From: Cypionkella sp049896245
GTDB lineage: Bacteria; Pseudomonadota; Alphaproteobacteria; Rhodobacterales; Rhodobacteraceae
Length of the DNA stretch: 64,000 nucleotides
Direction of reading: 5' to 3'
Assembly (NCBI RefSeq): GCF_049896245.1
Contig: NZ_JAFCTX010000003.1
Span: 1-64,000, forward strand
The translations under genes and the position numbers were made by a program. Numbering within the stretch: position 1 is the first letter of the stretch; the number at the start of each line of letters is the position of its first letter. The notes below the pieces were generated by a model. The model saw only the letters and a list, made by a program, of their open reading frames with translations. It was not told the origin of the DNA and did not search any database. Of this stretch, positions 17,479 through 26,285 are shown piece after piece.

Positions 17479-18378
17479 ATGACAGTTTCGATGACAGGAT
17501 TCGCCGCGCGCAAAGGGCAGGGGGCGGGTTACACTTGGGCTTGGGATATCCGTTCGGTGAACGGCAAGGGCCTTGATCTGCGCCTGCGTCTGCCTGATTG
17601 GATTGATGGTCTGGAACTTGCCTTACGCTCTGAACTCAGCCGCGCCCTGCAACGCGGCAACGTCAGCCTGTCGCTGAAAGCCAGTCGCGATGGCTTAGCC
17701 GAGGGCGCAGAAACCCTCCGCCTCAACCCCGCCACGCTGTCCGCTGTCCTCAGCGCCTTGGCCCAAATCGAAGACGCCGCCATGGCCGCAGGCGTCACCC
17801 TTGCCCAGCCGACCTCGGCCGACGTGCTTGCTGCCCGCGGTGTGCTAGACACCACAAGCAGCGATAGCGACGCCACCCCGATCCGCACCGCCCTTCTCGC
17901 CGACCTGCCCGGATTGCTGAGCGATTTCCAAGCGATGCGCGCCTCCGAAGGCGCAGCCCTCAACAGCGTGATCGCGGCTCAACTCGACAAGATCACCGAT
18001 CTGACCGGGCAGGCCGACGCCGAGGCCAAAGCCCGCCGCGACGCAGCCCCCGCCACCCTTCGCGACGCGCTTGCCAAGGTTCTCGCCAATGCCGAAGGCG
18101 TCGATGAGACGCGCCTTGCTCAGGAACTCGCACTGATCGCGGTCAAAAATGATGTGACCGAAGAACTCGACCGCCTGCGCGCCCATATCGACGCCGCCCG
18201 TATTCTTTTGAGCGAAGCGGGGCAGGTTGGACGCAAATTTGATTTCCTGATGCAGGAATTCATGCGCGAGGCCAACACGCTGTGTTCCAAATCGCAAAGC
18301 TTGGGGCTGACCCGCATCGGGCTTGACGTGAAGACCCTGATAGATCAGATGCGCGAACAGGTTCAAAACGTGGAATAA
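17479..18378 (+). CDS. yicC: YicC family endoribonuclease
   Basis: A 299-residue protein beginning MTVSMTGFAARKG, the conserved YicC opening, with SVNGKGLDLRLRLP next. The C-terminal DUF1732 part contains AHIDAARILL, GRKFDFLMQEFMREANTLCSKSQ and RIGLDVKTLIDQMREQVQNVE. Enterobacterial YicC has been reported as an endoribonuclease acting on small RNA; a role here is inferred from family. The ATG at 17479 is preceded by AAAGGAGCAAGCG, better than the upstream ATG at 17458. It is immediately followed by gmk (2-bp gap), a gene order common in alphaproteobacteria. Confidence 0.92.
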   Translation: MTVSMTGFAARKGQGAGYTWAWDIRSVNGKGLDLRLRLPDWIDGLELALRSELSRALQRGNVSLSLKASRDGLAEGAETLRLNPATLSAVLSALAQIEDAAMAAGVTLAQPTSADVLAARGVLDTTSSDSDATPIRTALLADLPGLLSDFQAMRASEGAALNSVIAAQLDKITDLTGQADAEAKARRDAAPATLRDALAKVLANAEGVDETRLAQELALIAVKNDVTEELDRLRAHIDAARILLSEAGQVGRKFDFLMQEFMREANTLCSKSQSLGLTRIGLDVKTLIDQMREQVQNVE

Positions 18379-18380
18379 TC

Positions 18381-19028
18381 ATGGCCCAAACACCCACCCG
18401 TCGCGGCCTTTTGCTGATCCTGTCCTCACCGTCCGGTGCGGGCAAATCCACGCTCGCGCGCAGGCTGATGCAATGGGATCCGACTTTGCGGTTTTCGATC
18501 TCAGCCACCACCCGCCAACCCCGCCCCGGCGAGGAAGATGGCCGCGAATATTATTTCCACCCGCGCGAAGCCTTTGAGTCCTTGGTGCAATCGGGTGAAA
18601 TGCTGGAACATGCCGAGGTGTTCGGCAATTTCTATGGCTCGCCGAAAGCCCCGGTCGAGGCCGCAATGCGCGAGGGCCGCGACACGCTTTTTGACATTGA
18701 TTGGCAAGGCGGCCAGCAAATCCGCAACTCGTCGCTGGGCCGCGATGTGGTGTCGATCTTCATCCTGCCGCCTTCCATAGCTGAATTGGAGGCGCGCCTG
18801 CGCGCCCGTGCGCAAGATAGTGATGAGGTCATCGCAGGCCGGATGGAGAGATCCCGCGATGAAATCAGCCATTGGGCTGAATATGACTACGTTATCATAA
18901 ATCGCGATATCGACAGCGCTTTCAATGAGTTGACGGCCATTCTTCAAGCAGAACGCCTGAAACGCGACCGTCAGCCTGACCTGTCGGATTTTGTCCGCAA
19001 TCTGAACCGAGAGTTTGAAACCCGATGA
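18381..19028 (+). CDS. gmk: Guanylate kinase
   Basis: A 215-residue enzyme phosphorylating GMP to GDP. Visible motifs are the P-loop LSSPSGAGKST (~residue 15), the GMP-binding SATTRQPRPGEEDGREYYF, EVFGNFYGSP and the DIDWQGGQQIR region. Normal length. Translationally coupled with yicC before it and overlapping the next gene by four bases. Confidence 0.97.
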   Translation: MAQTPTRRGLLLILSSPSGAGKSTLARRLMQWDPTLRFSISATTRQPRPGEEDGREYYFHPREAFESLVQSGEMLEHAEVFGNFYGSPKAPVEAAMREGRDTLFDIDWQGGQQIRNSSLGRDVVSIFILPPSIAELEARLRARAQDSDEVIAGRMERSRDEISHWAEYDYVIINRDIDSAFNELTAILQAERLKRDRQPDLSDFVRNLNREFETR

Positions 19029-19546
19029 TCTACGCCCTCGACGGCATCGCCCCGCAGATCGACCCTTCGGCTTGGGTCGCCGACACCGCCGTGCTGATCG
19101 GCAAGGTGACGTTAGAAGCTGACGCCAACATCTGGTTCGGCGCGATCCTGCGCGGCGACAATGAGGAAATCCGCATCGGGCGCGGCTCGAACATCCAAGA
19201 AAACGCCGTGTTGCACACTGATATGGGTTACCCGCTGACCATCGCTGCAAACTGCACCATCGGTCACAAGGCGATGCTGCACGGCTGCACCATCGGCGAA
19301 GGCAGCTTGATCGGCATGGGGGCAACGGTGCTGAACGGGGCGAAAATCGGCAAAGGCTGCCTGATCGGGGCAGGGGCGCTGATCACCGAAGGCAAGGAAA
19401 TTCCCGATGGTTCTTTGGTGATGGGTGCGCCGGGCAAGGTGGTGCGGCAACTTGATGCCGAGGCGCAAGCGCGCTTGATAAAATCCGCCGAAAACTATCA
19501 AGCGAACGCGAGACGCTTCGCCAAAGGCTTGGAATTTCTCAAATGA
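19025..19546 (+). CDS. Gamma-class carbonic anhydrase-like hexapeptide protein
   Basis: A 173-residue left-handed beta-helix protein with repeats of the [LIV]GxxxxI kind. Three histidines positioned as the gamma-carbonic anhydrase zinc ligands are seen in ENAVLHTDMG, CTIGHKAMLHGC. FGAILRGDNEEIRIGRGSNIQ is the YrdA/PaaY-type signature. It would hydrate CO2 or be an inactive relative. ATGA overlap with gmk shows coupling. Confidence 0.88.
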   Translation: MIYALDGIAPQIDPSAWVADTAVLIGKVTLEADANIWFGAILRGDNEEIRIGRGSNIQENAVLHTDMGYPLTIAANCTIGHKAMLHGCTIGEGSLIGMGATVLNGAKIGKGCLIGAGALITEGKEIPDGSLVMGAPGKVVRQLDAEAQARLIKSAENYQANARRFAKGLEFLK

Positions 19547-19567
19547 AAAGGGGGCCAACTGGCCCCC
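19547..19567 (-). terminator. Terminator for the DUF1127 gene
   Basis: GGGGGCC-AACT-GGCCCCC (19550–19567), followed on the minus strand by TTTTCATTTG. It adjoins the stop codon of the convergent carbonic anhydrase gene, so it may serve both. Confidence 0.7.
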
Positions 19568-19603
19568 GTAACGTCGCAGATTTTCGGCCTAAGCCATGGC
19601 CGC

Positions 19604-19765
19604 TTAACCCCAGACAGCCTTGCGGGCGATGCGTTCTGCATCCTCGGGGAAGATGCCCAGATCGAGTGCGACCCGGCGCGGCATCCCAGCGATCTCATCG
19701 CGGGTGCGACGATACAAGGCATGTTTCTCGGCAGCGACACGCAGTTGAGCAATAAGCGATTTCAT
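19604..19765 (-). CDS. DUF1127 small protein
   Basis: A 53-residue, arginine-rich protein whose second half YRRTRDEIAGMPRRVALDLGIFPEDAERIARKAVWG matches the YjiS-like DUF1127 motif (written in pieces: TRDEIAGMPRRVALDLGI, then the acidic PEDAERIA). Some DUF1127 proteins in alphaproteobacteria bind RNA or influence phosphate and stress responses. The ATG at 19765 follows AAGGAAAC; an upstream in-frame ATG at 19903 lacks similarity. Confidence 0.85.
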   Translation of the reverse strand: MKSLIAQLRVAAEKHALYRRTRDEIAGMPRRVALDLGIFPEDAERIARKAVWG

Positions 19766-19920
19766 CGTGTTTCCTTTTCCTCTGCGATGACTTGGCCCGG
19801 ATGGCTTTGTCCCTTTCGCATGATCAAAATATAGGAAAGCTGTTAGCGCCAACAACCGACAATGCTGCGTTGCGACATTGCGTTTCGTGCATAGCTTGTG
19901 CATTTGCGCCGTAACGAAAA

Positions 19921-19942
19921 GGGGGCACCCAAAGGCACCCCC
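19921..19942 (-). terminator. Terminator for the first gap gene
   Basis: On the minus strand GGGGGTGCC-TTTG-GGTGCCCCC folds with two G·U pairs and is followed by TTTTCG. It lies 58 bp after the gap stop. Confidence 0.75.
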
Positions 19943-19946
19943 AACC

Positions 19947-19986
19947 GATTTCTATCAGAAATCGTGCCGGAATTCGCGCGAATTCC
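19947..19986. repeat. Double-hairpin intergenic element, family A, copy 2
   Basis: GATTTC-TATCA-GAAATC (19947–19963), spacer GTGCC, then GGAATTCGCGCGAATTCC (19969–19986). It lies between the first gap stop (20001) and its terminator. Confidence 0.7.
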
Positions 19987-20000
19987 GCCCTACGCTCGTC

Positions 20001-21005
20001 TCAAATCAGCTTACCCATGGCCACAGCGGTATCCGCCATCCGGTTTGAGAAGCCCCATTCATTGTCATACCACGACAGGATCGAGCAGAAAGTGCCGTCC
20101 ATCACCTTGGTCTGGTCCATGTGGAACACCGAGGAATGTGGGTCGTGGTTGAAATCCGACGAGACATTCTTGAACTCGGTATAGCCCAAGATACCTTTCA
20201 GCGGCCCGGAAGTCGCAGCTTCCTTGATCGCGGAGTTAATTTCCTCCACCGAAGTTGCCCGCTTGGCGATGAACTTCAGATCAACAACCGAGACGTTCGG
20301 CGTAGGAACGCGGATCGCGAAGCCATCCAGCCGGCCTTTTAGATCGGGCAGCACCAGACCAACCGCCTTCGCAGCCCCGGTCGAGGTCGGAATCATGCTT
20401 AAAGCCGCCGCGCGACCGCGATACAGATCCTTGTGCATGGTATCCAGCGTCGGCTGATCACCGGTATAGCTGTGGATCGTCGTCATCATACCCTTTTCGA
20501 TGCCGATCAGCTTGTTCAGCACATAGGCCACTGGCGACAGGCAGTTCGTGGTGCAAGACGCGTTGGAAACCACCAAATCCGCCGAAGTCAGCGTGTCATG
20601 GTTCACCCCAAACACAATCGTCTTATCGGCATCCTCACCCGGGGCAGAGATCAGCACGCGTTTCGCACCATTCTCCAGATGCGCCTTGCACTTCTCTTTG
20701 CTGGTGAAAATCCCGGTACATTCCAGCGCGATATCCACATCGCCCCACGGCAGTTCTGCCGGATTGCGCAGTGCCGTCACCCGCATCGGGCCACGGCCCA
20801 CGTCGATGGTGTCGGCGGTGGTGGTCACAACATGCGGAAAGCGGCCATGCACCGAATCAAAGCGCAGCAAATGCGCGTTGGTTTCCACCGGGCCCAGATC
20901 GTTGATCGCGATCACTTCGATATCGGTGCGGCCCGATTCGATGATCGCGCGCAGCACGTTGCGGCCGATCCGACCAAATCCGTTAATGGCGACTTTTACG
21001 GCCAT
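20001..21005 (-). CDS. gap: Type I glyceraldehyde-3-phosphate dehydrogenase (NAD type)
   Basis: A 334-residue enzyme of glycolysis. The Rossmann motif INGFGRIGRNVLRA opens the protein, Asp36 in VIAINDLG is the residue that binds the adenosine ribose of NAD, and the catalytic SNASCTTNCLSP contains the active cysteine. HSYTGDQPTLD and WYDNEWGFSNRMADT are also conserved. The asparagine-aspartate pair supports NAD use, unlike the second copy downstream on the same strand order (21255–22253). Ends at a hairpin terminator. Confidence 0.96.
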   Translation of the reverse strand: MAVKVAINGFGRIGRNVLRAIIESGRTDIEVIAINDLGPVETNAHLLRFDSVHGRFPHVVTTTADTIDVGRGPMRVTALRNPAELPWGDVDIALECTGIFTSKEKCKAHLENGAKRVLISAPGEDADKTIVFGVNHDTLTSADLVVSNASCTTNCLSPVAYVLNKLIGIEKGMMTTIHSYTGDQPTLDTMHKDLYRGRAAALSMIPTSTGAAKAVGLVLPDLKGRLDGFAIRVPTPNVSVVDLKFIAKRATSVEEINSAIKEAATSGPLKGILGYTEFKNVSSDFNHDPHSSVFHMDQTKVMDGTFCSILSWYDNEWGFSNRMADTAVAMGKLI

Positions 21006-21098
21006 GAGCTAACCTCCTGAAAACGGCGCGACTCGCGCGCAACATTGCTAGCGCTAACATCACGAAACTGGCGTGACAATCAACGGCAAGTTTGAACC

Positions 21099-21242
21099 TT
21101 ACCGCCAGATCATCACATATTGAACCAGATCGAGCAACTTGCGCAGCAAAAACAGGCAGGCTTGCCCGCCATTGAAGACCGTATCCAGCCCAATCACTGC
21201 GGCAATCAGCAGGGCTAGCACCAAAGCAATATGGTCGGTCAC
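21099..21242 (-). CDS. 47-residue single-helix membrane microprotein between two gap genes
   Basis: A GTG-initiated frame from 21242, preceded by GCGGAGATGCC, encodes 47 residues: a hydrophobic N-terminal helix (IALVLALLIAAVIGLDTVF), a short loop with GGQACLFLLRK and an aromatic C-terminus YVMIWR. It lies between the two gap genes on the same strand and fills the gap. I recall similar small proteins next to gap in Rhodobacteraceae, but no function. Too short and GTG-started, so easily missed. Confidence 0.65.
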   Translation of the reverse strand: MTDHIALVLALLIAAVIGLDTVFNGGQACLFLLRKLLDLVQYVMIWR

Positions 21243-21254
21243 GGCATCTCCGCT

Positions 21255-22253
21255 TTATTGCAGCAGCCGCCCCATCACCCCGGCCACGTCGGCCATACGG
21301 CAGGAAAAGCCCCATTCATTGTCATACCAAGCCAGCACCCGCACCGAGCGGCCCACCACTTTGGTCTGGTCTGGCGCGAAGATAGACGAATGTGGCGTGT
21401 GATTGAAGTCGATTGATACTTTGGGTTCGGGATCATAGGCCATCACCATTCCCATGTAACCCGCAGCCGCCGCGCGCACGATCTCGTTGACCTCATGCAC
21501 CGTCACCGACTTCTTGGCGATGAAGGTCAGATCTACCGCCGAGACGTTGGGCGTCGGCACCCGGATGGAGGAGCCATCCAGCAACCCCGCCAATTCCGGC
21601 AGCACATCCCCCAGCGCCCGCGCAGCCCCAGTCGAGGTTGGAATCATCGCCATCGACGCCGCCCGCGCCCGGTACAAATCCTTGTGGCGGCGGTCCAGAG
21701 TTGGCTGATCGCCGGTATAGCTGTGGATCGTGGTCATGATCCCGCTCTCAATCCCGATGGCGTCGTTCAGAACCTTCGCCAAGGGCGCGAGACAATTCGT
21801 CGTGCAAGACGCGTTTGAGACCACATGATGATCCGCCGTCAGCCCGCGATGATTGACGCCATACACCACCGTCATATCCGCCCGCTTGGCCGGAGCCGAC
21901 ACCAACACCCGCCTTGCCCCGCGCCCCAGATGCACCGCAGCCTTCTCACGCGCGTTGAATTGCCCGGTACATTCCAGCACCACATCGACGCCGTCCCAGT
22001 CCAATTCCTCGGGGTTATAGGTGCTCATCACCCGCATCGGCCCACGGCCTAGGTCCAGCTCGTTGCCCGAGATCTTCACCACACCCGGAAACCGCCCATG
22101 CACCGAATCATATTTCAGCAGATGCGCATTGGACTCAATCGGCCCGGTCGCATTGATCGCCACCACCTGCACATCATTGCGCGCGGATTCCGCGATATGC
22201 GCCAAAGTGCAACGGCCAATCCGGCCAAATCCGTTGATCCCGATGGTTATCAT
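21255..22253 (-). CDS. Second glyceraldehyde-3-phosphate dehydrogenase, likely NADP-preferring (GapB-like)
   Basis: A 332-residue GAPDH with catalytic SNASCTTNCLAP and HSYTGDQPTLD. At the cofactor position it has VVAINATGPIES: Ala35 replaces the NAD-selecting aspartate. Bacillus GapB, an NADP-dependent gluconeogenic enzyme, has a similar INAS sequence, so NADP preference is inferred. It precedes the microprotein (12-bp gap) and the first gap gene on the same strand. It is not erythrose-4-phosphate dehydrogenase by obvious motif, but that cannot be excluded. Confidence 0.9.
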   Translation of the reverse strand: MITIGINGFGRIGRCTLAHIAESARNDVQVVAINATGPIESNAHLLKYDSVHGRFPGVVKISGNELDLGRGPMRVMSTYNPEELDWDGVDVVLECTGQFNAREKAAVHLGRGARRVLVSAPAKRADMTVVYGVNHRGLTADHHVVSNASCTTNCLAPLAKVLNDAIGIESGIMTTIHSYTGDQPTLDRRHKDLYRARAASMAMIPTSTGAARALGDVLPELAGLLDGSSIRVPTPNVSAVDLTFIAKKSVTVHEVNEIVRAAAAGYMGMVMAYDPEPKVSIDFNHTPHSSIFAPDQTKVVGRSVRVLAWYDNEWGFSCRMADVAGVMGRLLQ

Positions 22254-22444
22254 GCGCGCATCCCTTGGTTTCGACCTCTATCCCATTGTGCTATAGGCAA
22301 GCCGGACGTGGGCGAAAAGTATGAAAACGACGCAAATTCAATATGTTATCGCAAACATAGCCTGTTCGCGCTAACACGCCACAGGTTTTGCTTTTTGCAT
22401 GTGCAGCACCTAGATACTTTAGGCAGAATAGCGATGAGGCAGGC

Positions 22445-23416
22445 ATGAGCGGTTTACTGGCACTTCTGGATGATGTCGCGGCGATCGCCAAAGTGGCCGC
22501 GGCGTCGATTGACGACATCGCGGGGGCTGCGGCGAAAGCCGGGGCGAAAGCGGCGGGGGTGGTGATCGACGATGCCGCCGTGACGCCGAAATACGTCCAC
22601 GGCTTTGAGGCCAAGCGCGAGTTGCCGATCATCTACCGCATCGCCAAAGGCTCGCTGAAAAACAAGCTGATCATCCTGCTGCCCGGTCTTTTGGCGCTGA
22701 ACGCCTTCCTGCCACAAGCGATCACGCCTTTGCTGATGCTGGGAGGGGCCTATCTGTGCTTTGAAGGCGCTGAGAAGGTGTATCACGCGCTGCAGCCGCA
22801 TGGCGATGATCAGGTTCAGGAAGATTTCGACACCAAAGACCCTGCCCATCTGGAAGAAGAAAAGGTCGCAGGCGCAATCAAAACCGATTTCATCCTGTCA
22901 GCCGAGATCATGACCATCGCGCTGGCCGCCATCCCAGCTGGTGGTTTCTGGATGGAGGCAATTACCCTCGCCATCGTCGGCACCATGATCACCGTGGTCG
23001 TCTACGGGGCGGTGGCGCTGATCGTTAAAATGGATGACGTCGGCCTGCACATGGCAACCCATCGCAAAACCTCTGCCGCCCGCAGCTTTGGCCGGGGCCT
23101 TGTCACTGCGATGCCGAAACTGATGAGCTTTCTGTCCACCGTCGGCACCCTCGCGATGCTTTGGGTCGGCGGCAATATCATCACCCACGGCTTGGATGTC
23201 TTGGGACAACACGAGCCCTATGCCACCATCCACCATTGGGCCGTCACCGCAGCCGAAACCTTGCCGCAAGCCGCTGGTCTGGTGGAATGGGCTGTAACTG
23301 CCGCCTGCGATGGCGTGCTGGGTCTGGCCTTGGGGCTTCTGCTGATCCCGGTTGCCACCAAGATCTTCATGCCCGCATGGTCCGCGATCACCGGCAAGAA
23401 AAAGGCCGCGCATTAA
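22445..23416 (+). CDS. DUF808 (YedI-like) inner membrane protein
   Basis: A 323-residue membrane protein. It opens MSGLLALLDDVAAIAKVAAASIDD and has PKYVHGFEAKRELPIIYRIAKGSLKNK, KTDFILSAEIMTIAL and a C-terminal hydrophobic segment, all typical of DUF808. Several transmembrane helices are predicted by eye. The role is unknown. The ATG at 22445 gives the conserved N-terminus. Confidence 0.88.
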   Translation: MSGLLALLDDVAAIAKVAAASIDDIAGAAAKAGAKAAGVVIDDAAVTPKYVHGFEAKRELPIIYRIAKGSLKNKLIILLPGLLALNAFLPQAITPLLMLGGAYLCFEGAEKVYHALQPHGDDQVQEDFDTKDPAHLEEEKVAGAIKTDFILSAEIMTIALAAIPAGGFWMEAITLAIVGTMITVVVYGAVALIVKMDDVGLHMATHRKTSAARSFGRGLVTAMPKLMSFLSTVGTLAMLWVGGNIITHGLDVLGQHEPYATIHHWAVTAAETLPQAAGLVEWAVTAACDGVLGLALGLLLIPVATKIFMPAWSAITGKKKAAH

Positions 23417-23446
23417 GCGCGGCCCATTTCAAATGTAAGCGACATC

Positions 23447-23523
23447 GAAATTTGAGAAATTTCGTCCCGGATTTTGAGAAAATCCGGCATCTACGCGGGG
23501 GTATGGCGGGGTTCACCCCGCCA
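23447..23523. repeat. Double-hairpin family A copy 3, joined to a GGCGGGGTTCACCCCGCC palindrome (family D)
   Basis: GAAATTTGAGAAATTTC (23447–23463), spacer GTCCC, GGATTTTGAGAAAATCC (23469–23485); then the palindrome TGGCGGGGTTCACCCCGCCA (23504–23523). It lies between the convergent DUF808 and transketolase genes. Family D repeats at 36179–36196 and 36807–36825. Confidence 0.7.
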
Positions 23524-23534
23524 TTACGCCAATC

Positions 23535-25568
23535 TCAAAGCAGCGCTTTAACCTTCGCCACAGCATTCTCAGCCGTGATGCCGAATTCTTTGTACAGCCG
23601 CTCCATCGGAGCCGAGGCCCCAAAGCTCGACATCCCAACGAAATCAGCCTTGCCATCACGGCCGCGCTCACCCAGCAACCAGCGATCCCAGCCCTGACGC
23701 ACACCGGCTTCAATCGCCACCCGCACTGGACCGGGCGGCAGCACCTTGCGGCGGTACGCCTCGTCCTGCGCCGCAAACAGCTCCATCGACGGCACCGATA
23801 CCACACGGGTGCCAATCCCCTCGGCTTGCAGCAAATCGCGCGCCTTCAGCGCAATCTCCACTTCCGAGCCCGTCGCCATCAGAATGACCTGACGCTTGCC
23901 GACGGCCTCCTCCAGCACATAAGCCCCCTTGGCGACCAAGTTGGTGTTGGTATGCACCTTCCGCACCGTCGGCAGGTTCTGCCGCGACAAAGCCAGCACC
24001 GACGGAGTTTTCTTCGAGGTCAGCGCAATCTCCCAAGCCTCAGCGGTTTCCACCAAATCTGCCGGACGAAATACATAAGTGTTTGGCGTCGCCCGCGAAA
24101 TCGCGAGATGCTCAACCGGCTGGTGCGTCGGGCCATCTTCGCCCAAGCCGATGGAATCATGCGTCATCACATAAACCACCGGAATCCCCATCAGAGCCGA
24201 CAGACGCATCGCAGGCCGCGCATAGTCAGTGAAGCACATGAAGGTGCCGGAATACGGACGCACCCCGCCATGCAAAGCCATACCGTTCATCGCCGATGCC
24301 ATGCCATGCTCGCGGATGCCGTAATAGATGTATCGGCCCTTGCGATCTTCCGCGCTAAACACGCCCAGATCGGCAGTCTTGGTGTTGACCGACCCGGTCA
24401 AATCCGCCGAGCCACCAATGGTTTCCGGCAAAATCGGGTTCACCGCCGCCAGCACTTTTTCGGACGCCGAACGGGTCGCAAGCTTGGCCCCCGCTTCTGA
24501 AGCTGCTTTCTTCACCCCACGAATGATCGCAGGCAGTTTCGCCACCACATCGCCTGCGAAAATCCGCTTGAACTCGGCCTGCTTGGCCGGAGACAAAGCC
24601 GCAAACCGCGCCTCCCATTCGGCATGGGCAACCCCACCGCGCAAACCAAACGCCTCCCACTGCGCCTTGATCGCAGCCGGAATAACGAAGGGCTCAGACG
24701 TCCAGCCATAAAGCTCTTTCACGGCCTTCATCTGCGCCGGGTCCGTCAAAGCGCCGTGGCCTTTGGACGTGTCCTGCGCCGCATGACCCAAAGCGATATG
24801 GGTTTTGCAATCAATCAACGTCGGCTTGTCCGACTTTTTCGCCGCCGTCAAAGCCCGGTCAATATCCACCGGATCATGGCCGTCGCAATGCAGCACGTTC
24901 CAACCGCTGGCGGCAAACCGCGCCCGCTGATCGGTCACATCCGACATCGACACTTTGCCATCGATGGTGATGCCGTTGTTGTCCCACATCACGATCAAGC
25001 GGCTTAGCTGCAATTTACCAGCCAAACCAATGGCTTCCTGCGAAACCCCCTCCATCAGACAACCATCGCCCGCGATCACATAGGTATAGTGGTCCTGCAC
25101 CTTGGACCCCCAACGCGCCCGCAAATTCTCCTCGGCAATCGCAAAACCCACCGAATTGGCAATGCCCTGACCCAGAGGCCCGGTGGTGGTCTCGACCCCC
25201 GACACATGACCATATTCCGGGTGCCCCGCCGTAATCGCGCCCCATTGCCGGAAATGCTTGATCTGCTCAATCGTCATATCCGCATACCCGGTCAGGTACA
25301 GCAGCGAATAGATCAGCATCGAGCCATGCCCCGCCGACAGAATAAACCGGTCCCGGTCCGCCCAACGCGGCGCTTTCGGATCAAACTTCAGGTGCTTTTC
25401 GAACAACACCGTCGCCACATCGGCCATGCCCATCGGCATGCCAGAGTGGCCGGAATTGGCGGCGGCAACGGCGTCCAATGTCAGCGTGCGAATGGCGGCC
25501 GCGCGCATCCAGTGATCGGGGTGGGCGGTGCGAAGCGTCTGGATATCCAAGGTTGATGTCCTGTTCAT
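23535..25568 (-). CDS. tkt: Transketolase
   Basis: A 677-residue thiamine-diphosphate enzyme of the pentose phosphate pathway and Calvin-type carbon shuffling. Motifs: AANSGHSGMPMGMADVA (N-terminal His), ILSAGHGSMLIYSLLYLTG, the ThDP/metal motif GDGCLMEGVSQEA…WDNNGITIDG, IREHGMASAMNGMALHGG, and EDGPTHQPVEHL. Length and order are those of a complete bacterial transketolase. The gene is monocistronic here; no RuBisCO is present. Confidence 0.96.
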   Translation of the reverse strand: MNRTSTLDIQTLRTAHPDHWMRAAAIRTLTLDAVAAANSGHSGMPMGMADVATVLFEKHLKFDPKAPRWADRDRFILSAGHGSMLIYSLLYLTGYADMTIEQIKHFRQWGAITAGHPEYGHVSGVETTTGPLGQGIANSVGFAIAEENLRARWGSKVQDHYTYVIAGDGCLMEGVSQEAIGLAGKLQLSRLIVMWDNNGITIDGKVSMSDVTDQRARFAASGWNVLHCDGHDPVDIDRALTAAKKSDKPTLIDCKTHIALGHAAQDTSKGHGALTDPAQMKAVKELYGWTSEPFVIPAAIKAQWEAFGLRGGVAHAEWEARFAALSPAKQAEFKRIFAGDVVAKLPAIIRGVKKAASEAGAKLATRSASEKVLAAVNPILPETIGGSADLTGSVNTKTADLGVFSAEDRKGRYIYYGIREHGMASAMNGMALHGGVRPYSGTFMCFTDYARPAMRLSALMGIPVVYVMTHDSIGLGEDGPTHQPVEHLAISRATPNTYVFRPADLVETAEAWEIALTSKKTPSVLALSRQNLPTVRKVHTNTNLVAKGAYVLEEAVGKRQVILMATGSEVEIALKARDLLQAEGIGTRVVSVPSMELFAAQDEAYRRKVLPPGPVRVAIEAGVRQGWDRWLLGERGRDGKADFVGMSSFGASAPMERLYKEFGITAENAVAKVKALL

Positions 25569-25775
25569 AAAATTGGGTGGGCTGAAAGCTGCATAACAGC
25601 CCGTGCGGCAAGATCAAGCGCGCCCCGCAAGGCCTTGGACGCAAAAGACAAGACGACCCCGCGCCAAGCGGCTAAGATTGCCCATAACGCAAGGCTCTGC
25701 CGATTCGCGCGCAGCGACGGGGCAGGGCACTCCCGGAAAAACCGGCCCAGAAGAAACAGAAAGGGCGTCAGACCC

Positions 25776-26285
25776 ATGCAAGATATCGCAGAGCTAGAGC
25801 GGCGCATCACCGCAGCCTTAGAGCGCATCGGGCGCGGAGTGGAAAGCCTCAGCGCAGCGGTGCCGATGCTCACCGACACCCCCACCGCCATGCTGCCCGA
25901 AAGCGATTTCGCCGCGCTGAACGAACAGCTCGACGAAGAGCGCATGCTCAACGCCCAGTTGAAAGAACGCCTGCGCGCGGTGCATCAAAAGGATGAGGCC
26001 GCGAAATCCGCGCTCACCGATGAAGTCTCGACGCTGAACGCCCAGCTTGCCGCGCAGTCCGATGAACTCGCCCGCCTGCGCGCCACCTCTGCTGCGCTGA
26101 ACGAAGAACTCGCCGCCCTGCGCGATGTGGCAGAGTTGGGCGTCACTGAACCTGAACATATCAACAAAGCCATGCTCGCCGAACTTGACGCCCTGCGCGC
26201 CGCCCGCGCGTCTGAGGCCGAGGAGCTCTCGGAAATCATCGCAGCGCTGAACCCGCTGATAGAGGAGGCCGCCGCCAATGCCTGA
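25776..26285 (+). CDS. Coiled-coil protein upstream of zapA (ZauP-like)
   Basis: A 169-residue protein, largely coiled coil (ELERRITAALERIGRGVE; later LNEQLDEERMLNAQLKERL and repeating LNxEL heptads). The gene overlaps zapA by eight bases. In Caulobacter the coiled-coil protein ZauP is encoded immediately upstream of zapA and works with it to focus the Z-ring; position, size and composition fit this. The ATG at 25776 follows AAAGGGCGTCAGACCC; an upstream ATG at 25635 gives a basic extension without similarity. Confidence 0.75.
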   Translation: MQDIAELERRITAALERIGRGVESLSAAVPMLTDTPTAMLPESDFAALNEQLDEERMLNAQLKERLRAVHQKDEAAKSALTDEVSTLNAQLAAQSDELARLRATSAALNEELAALRDVAELGVTEPEHINKAMLAELDALRAARASEAEELSEIIAALNPLIEEAAANA

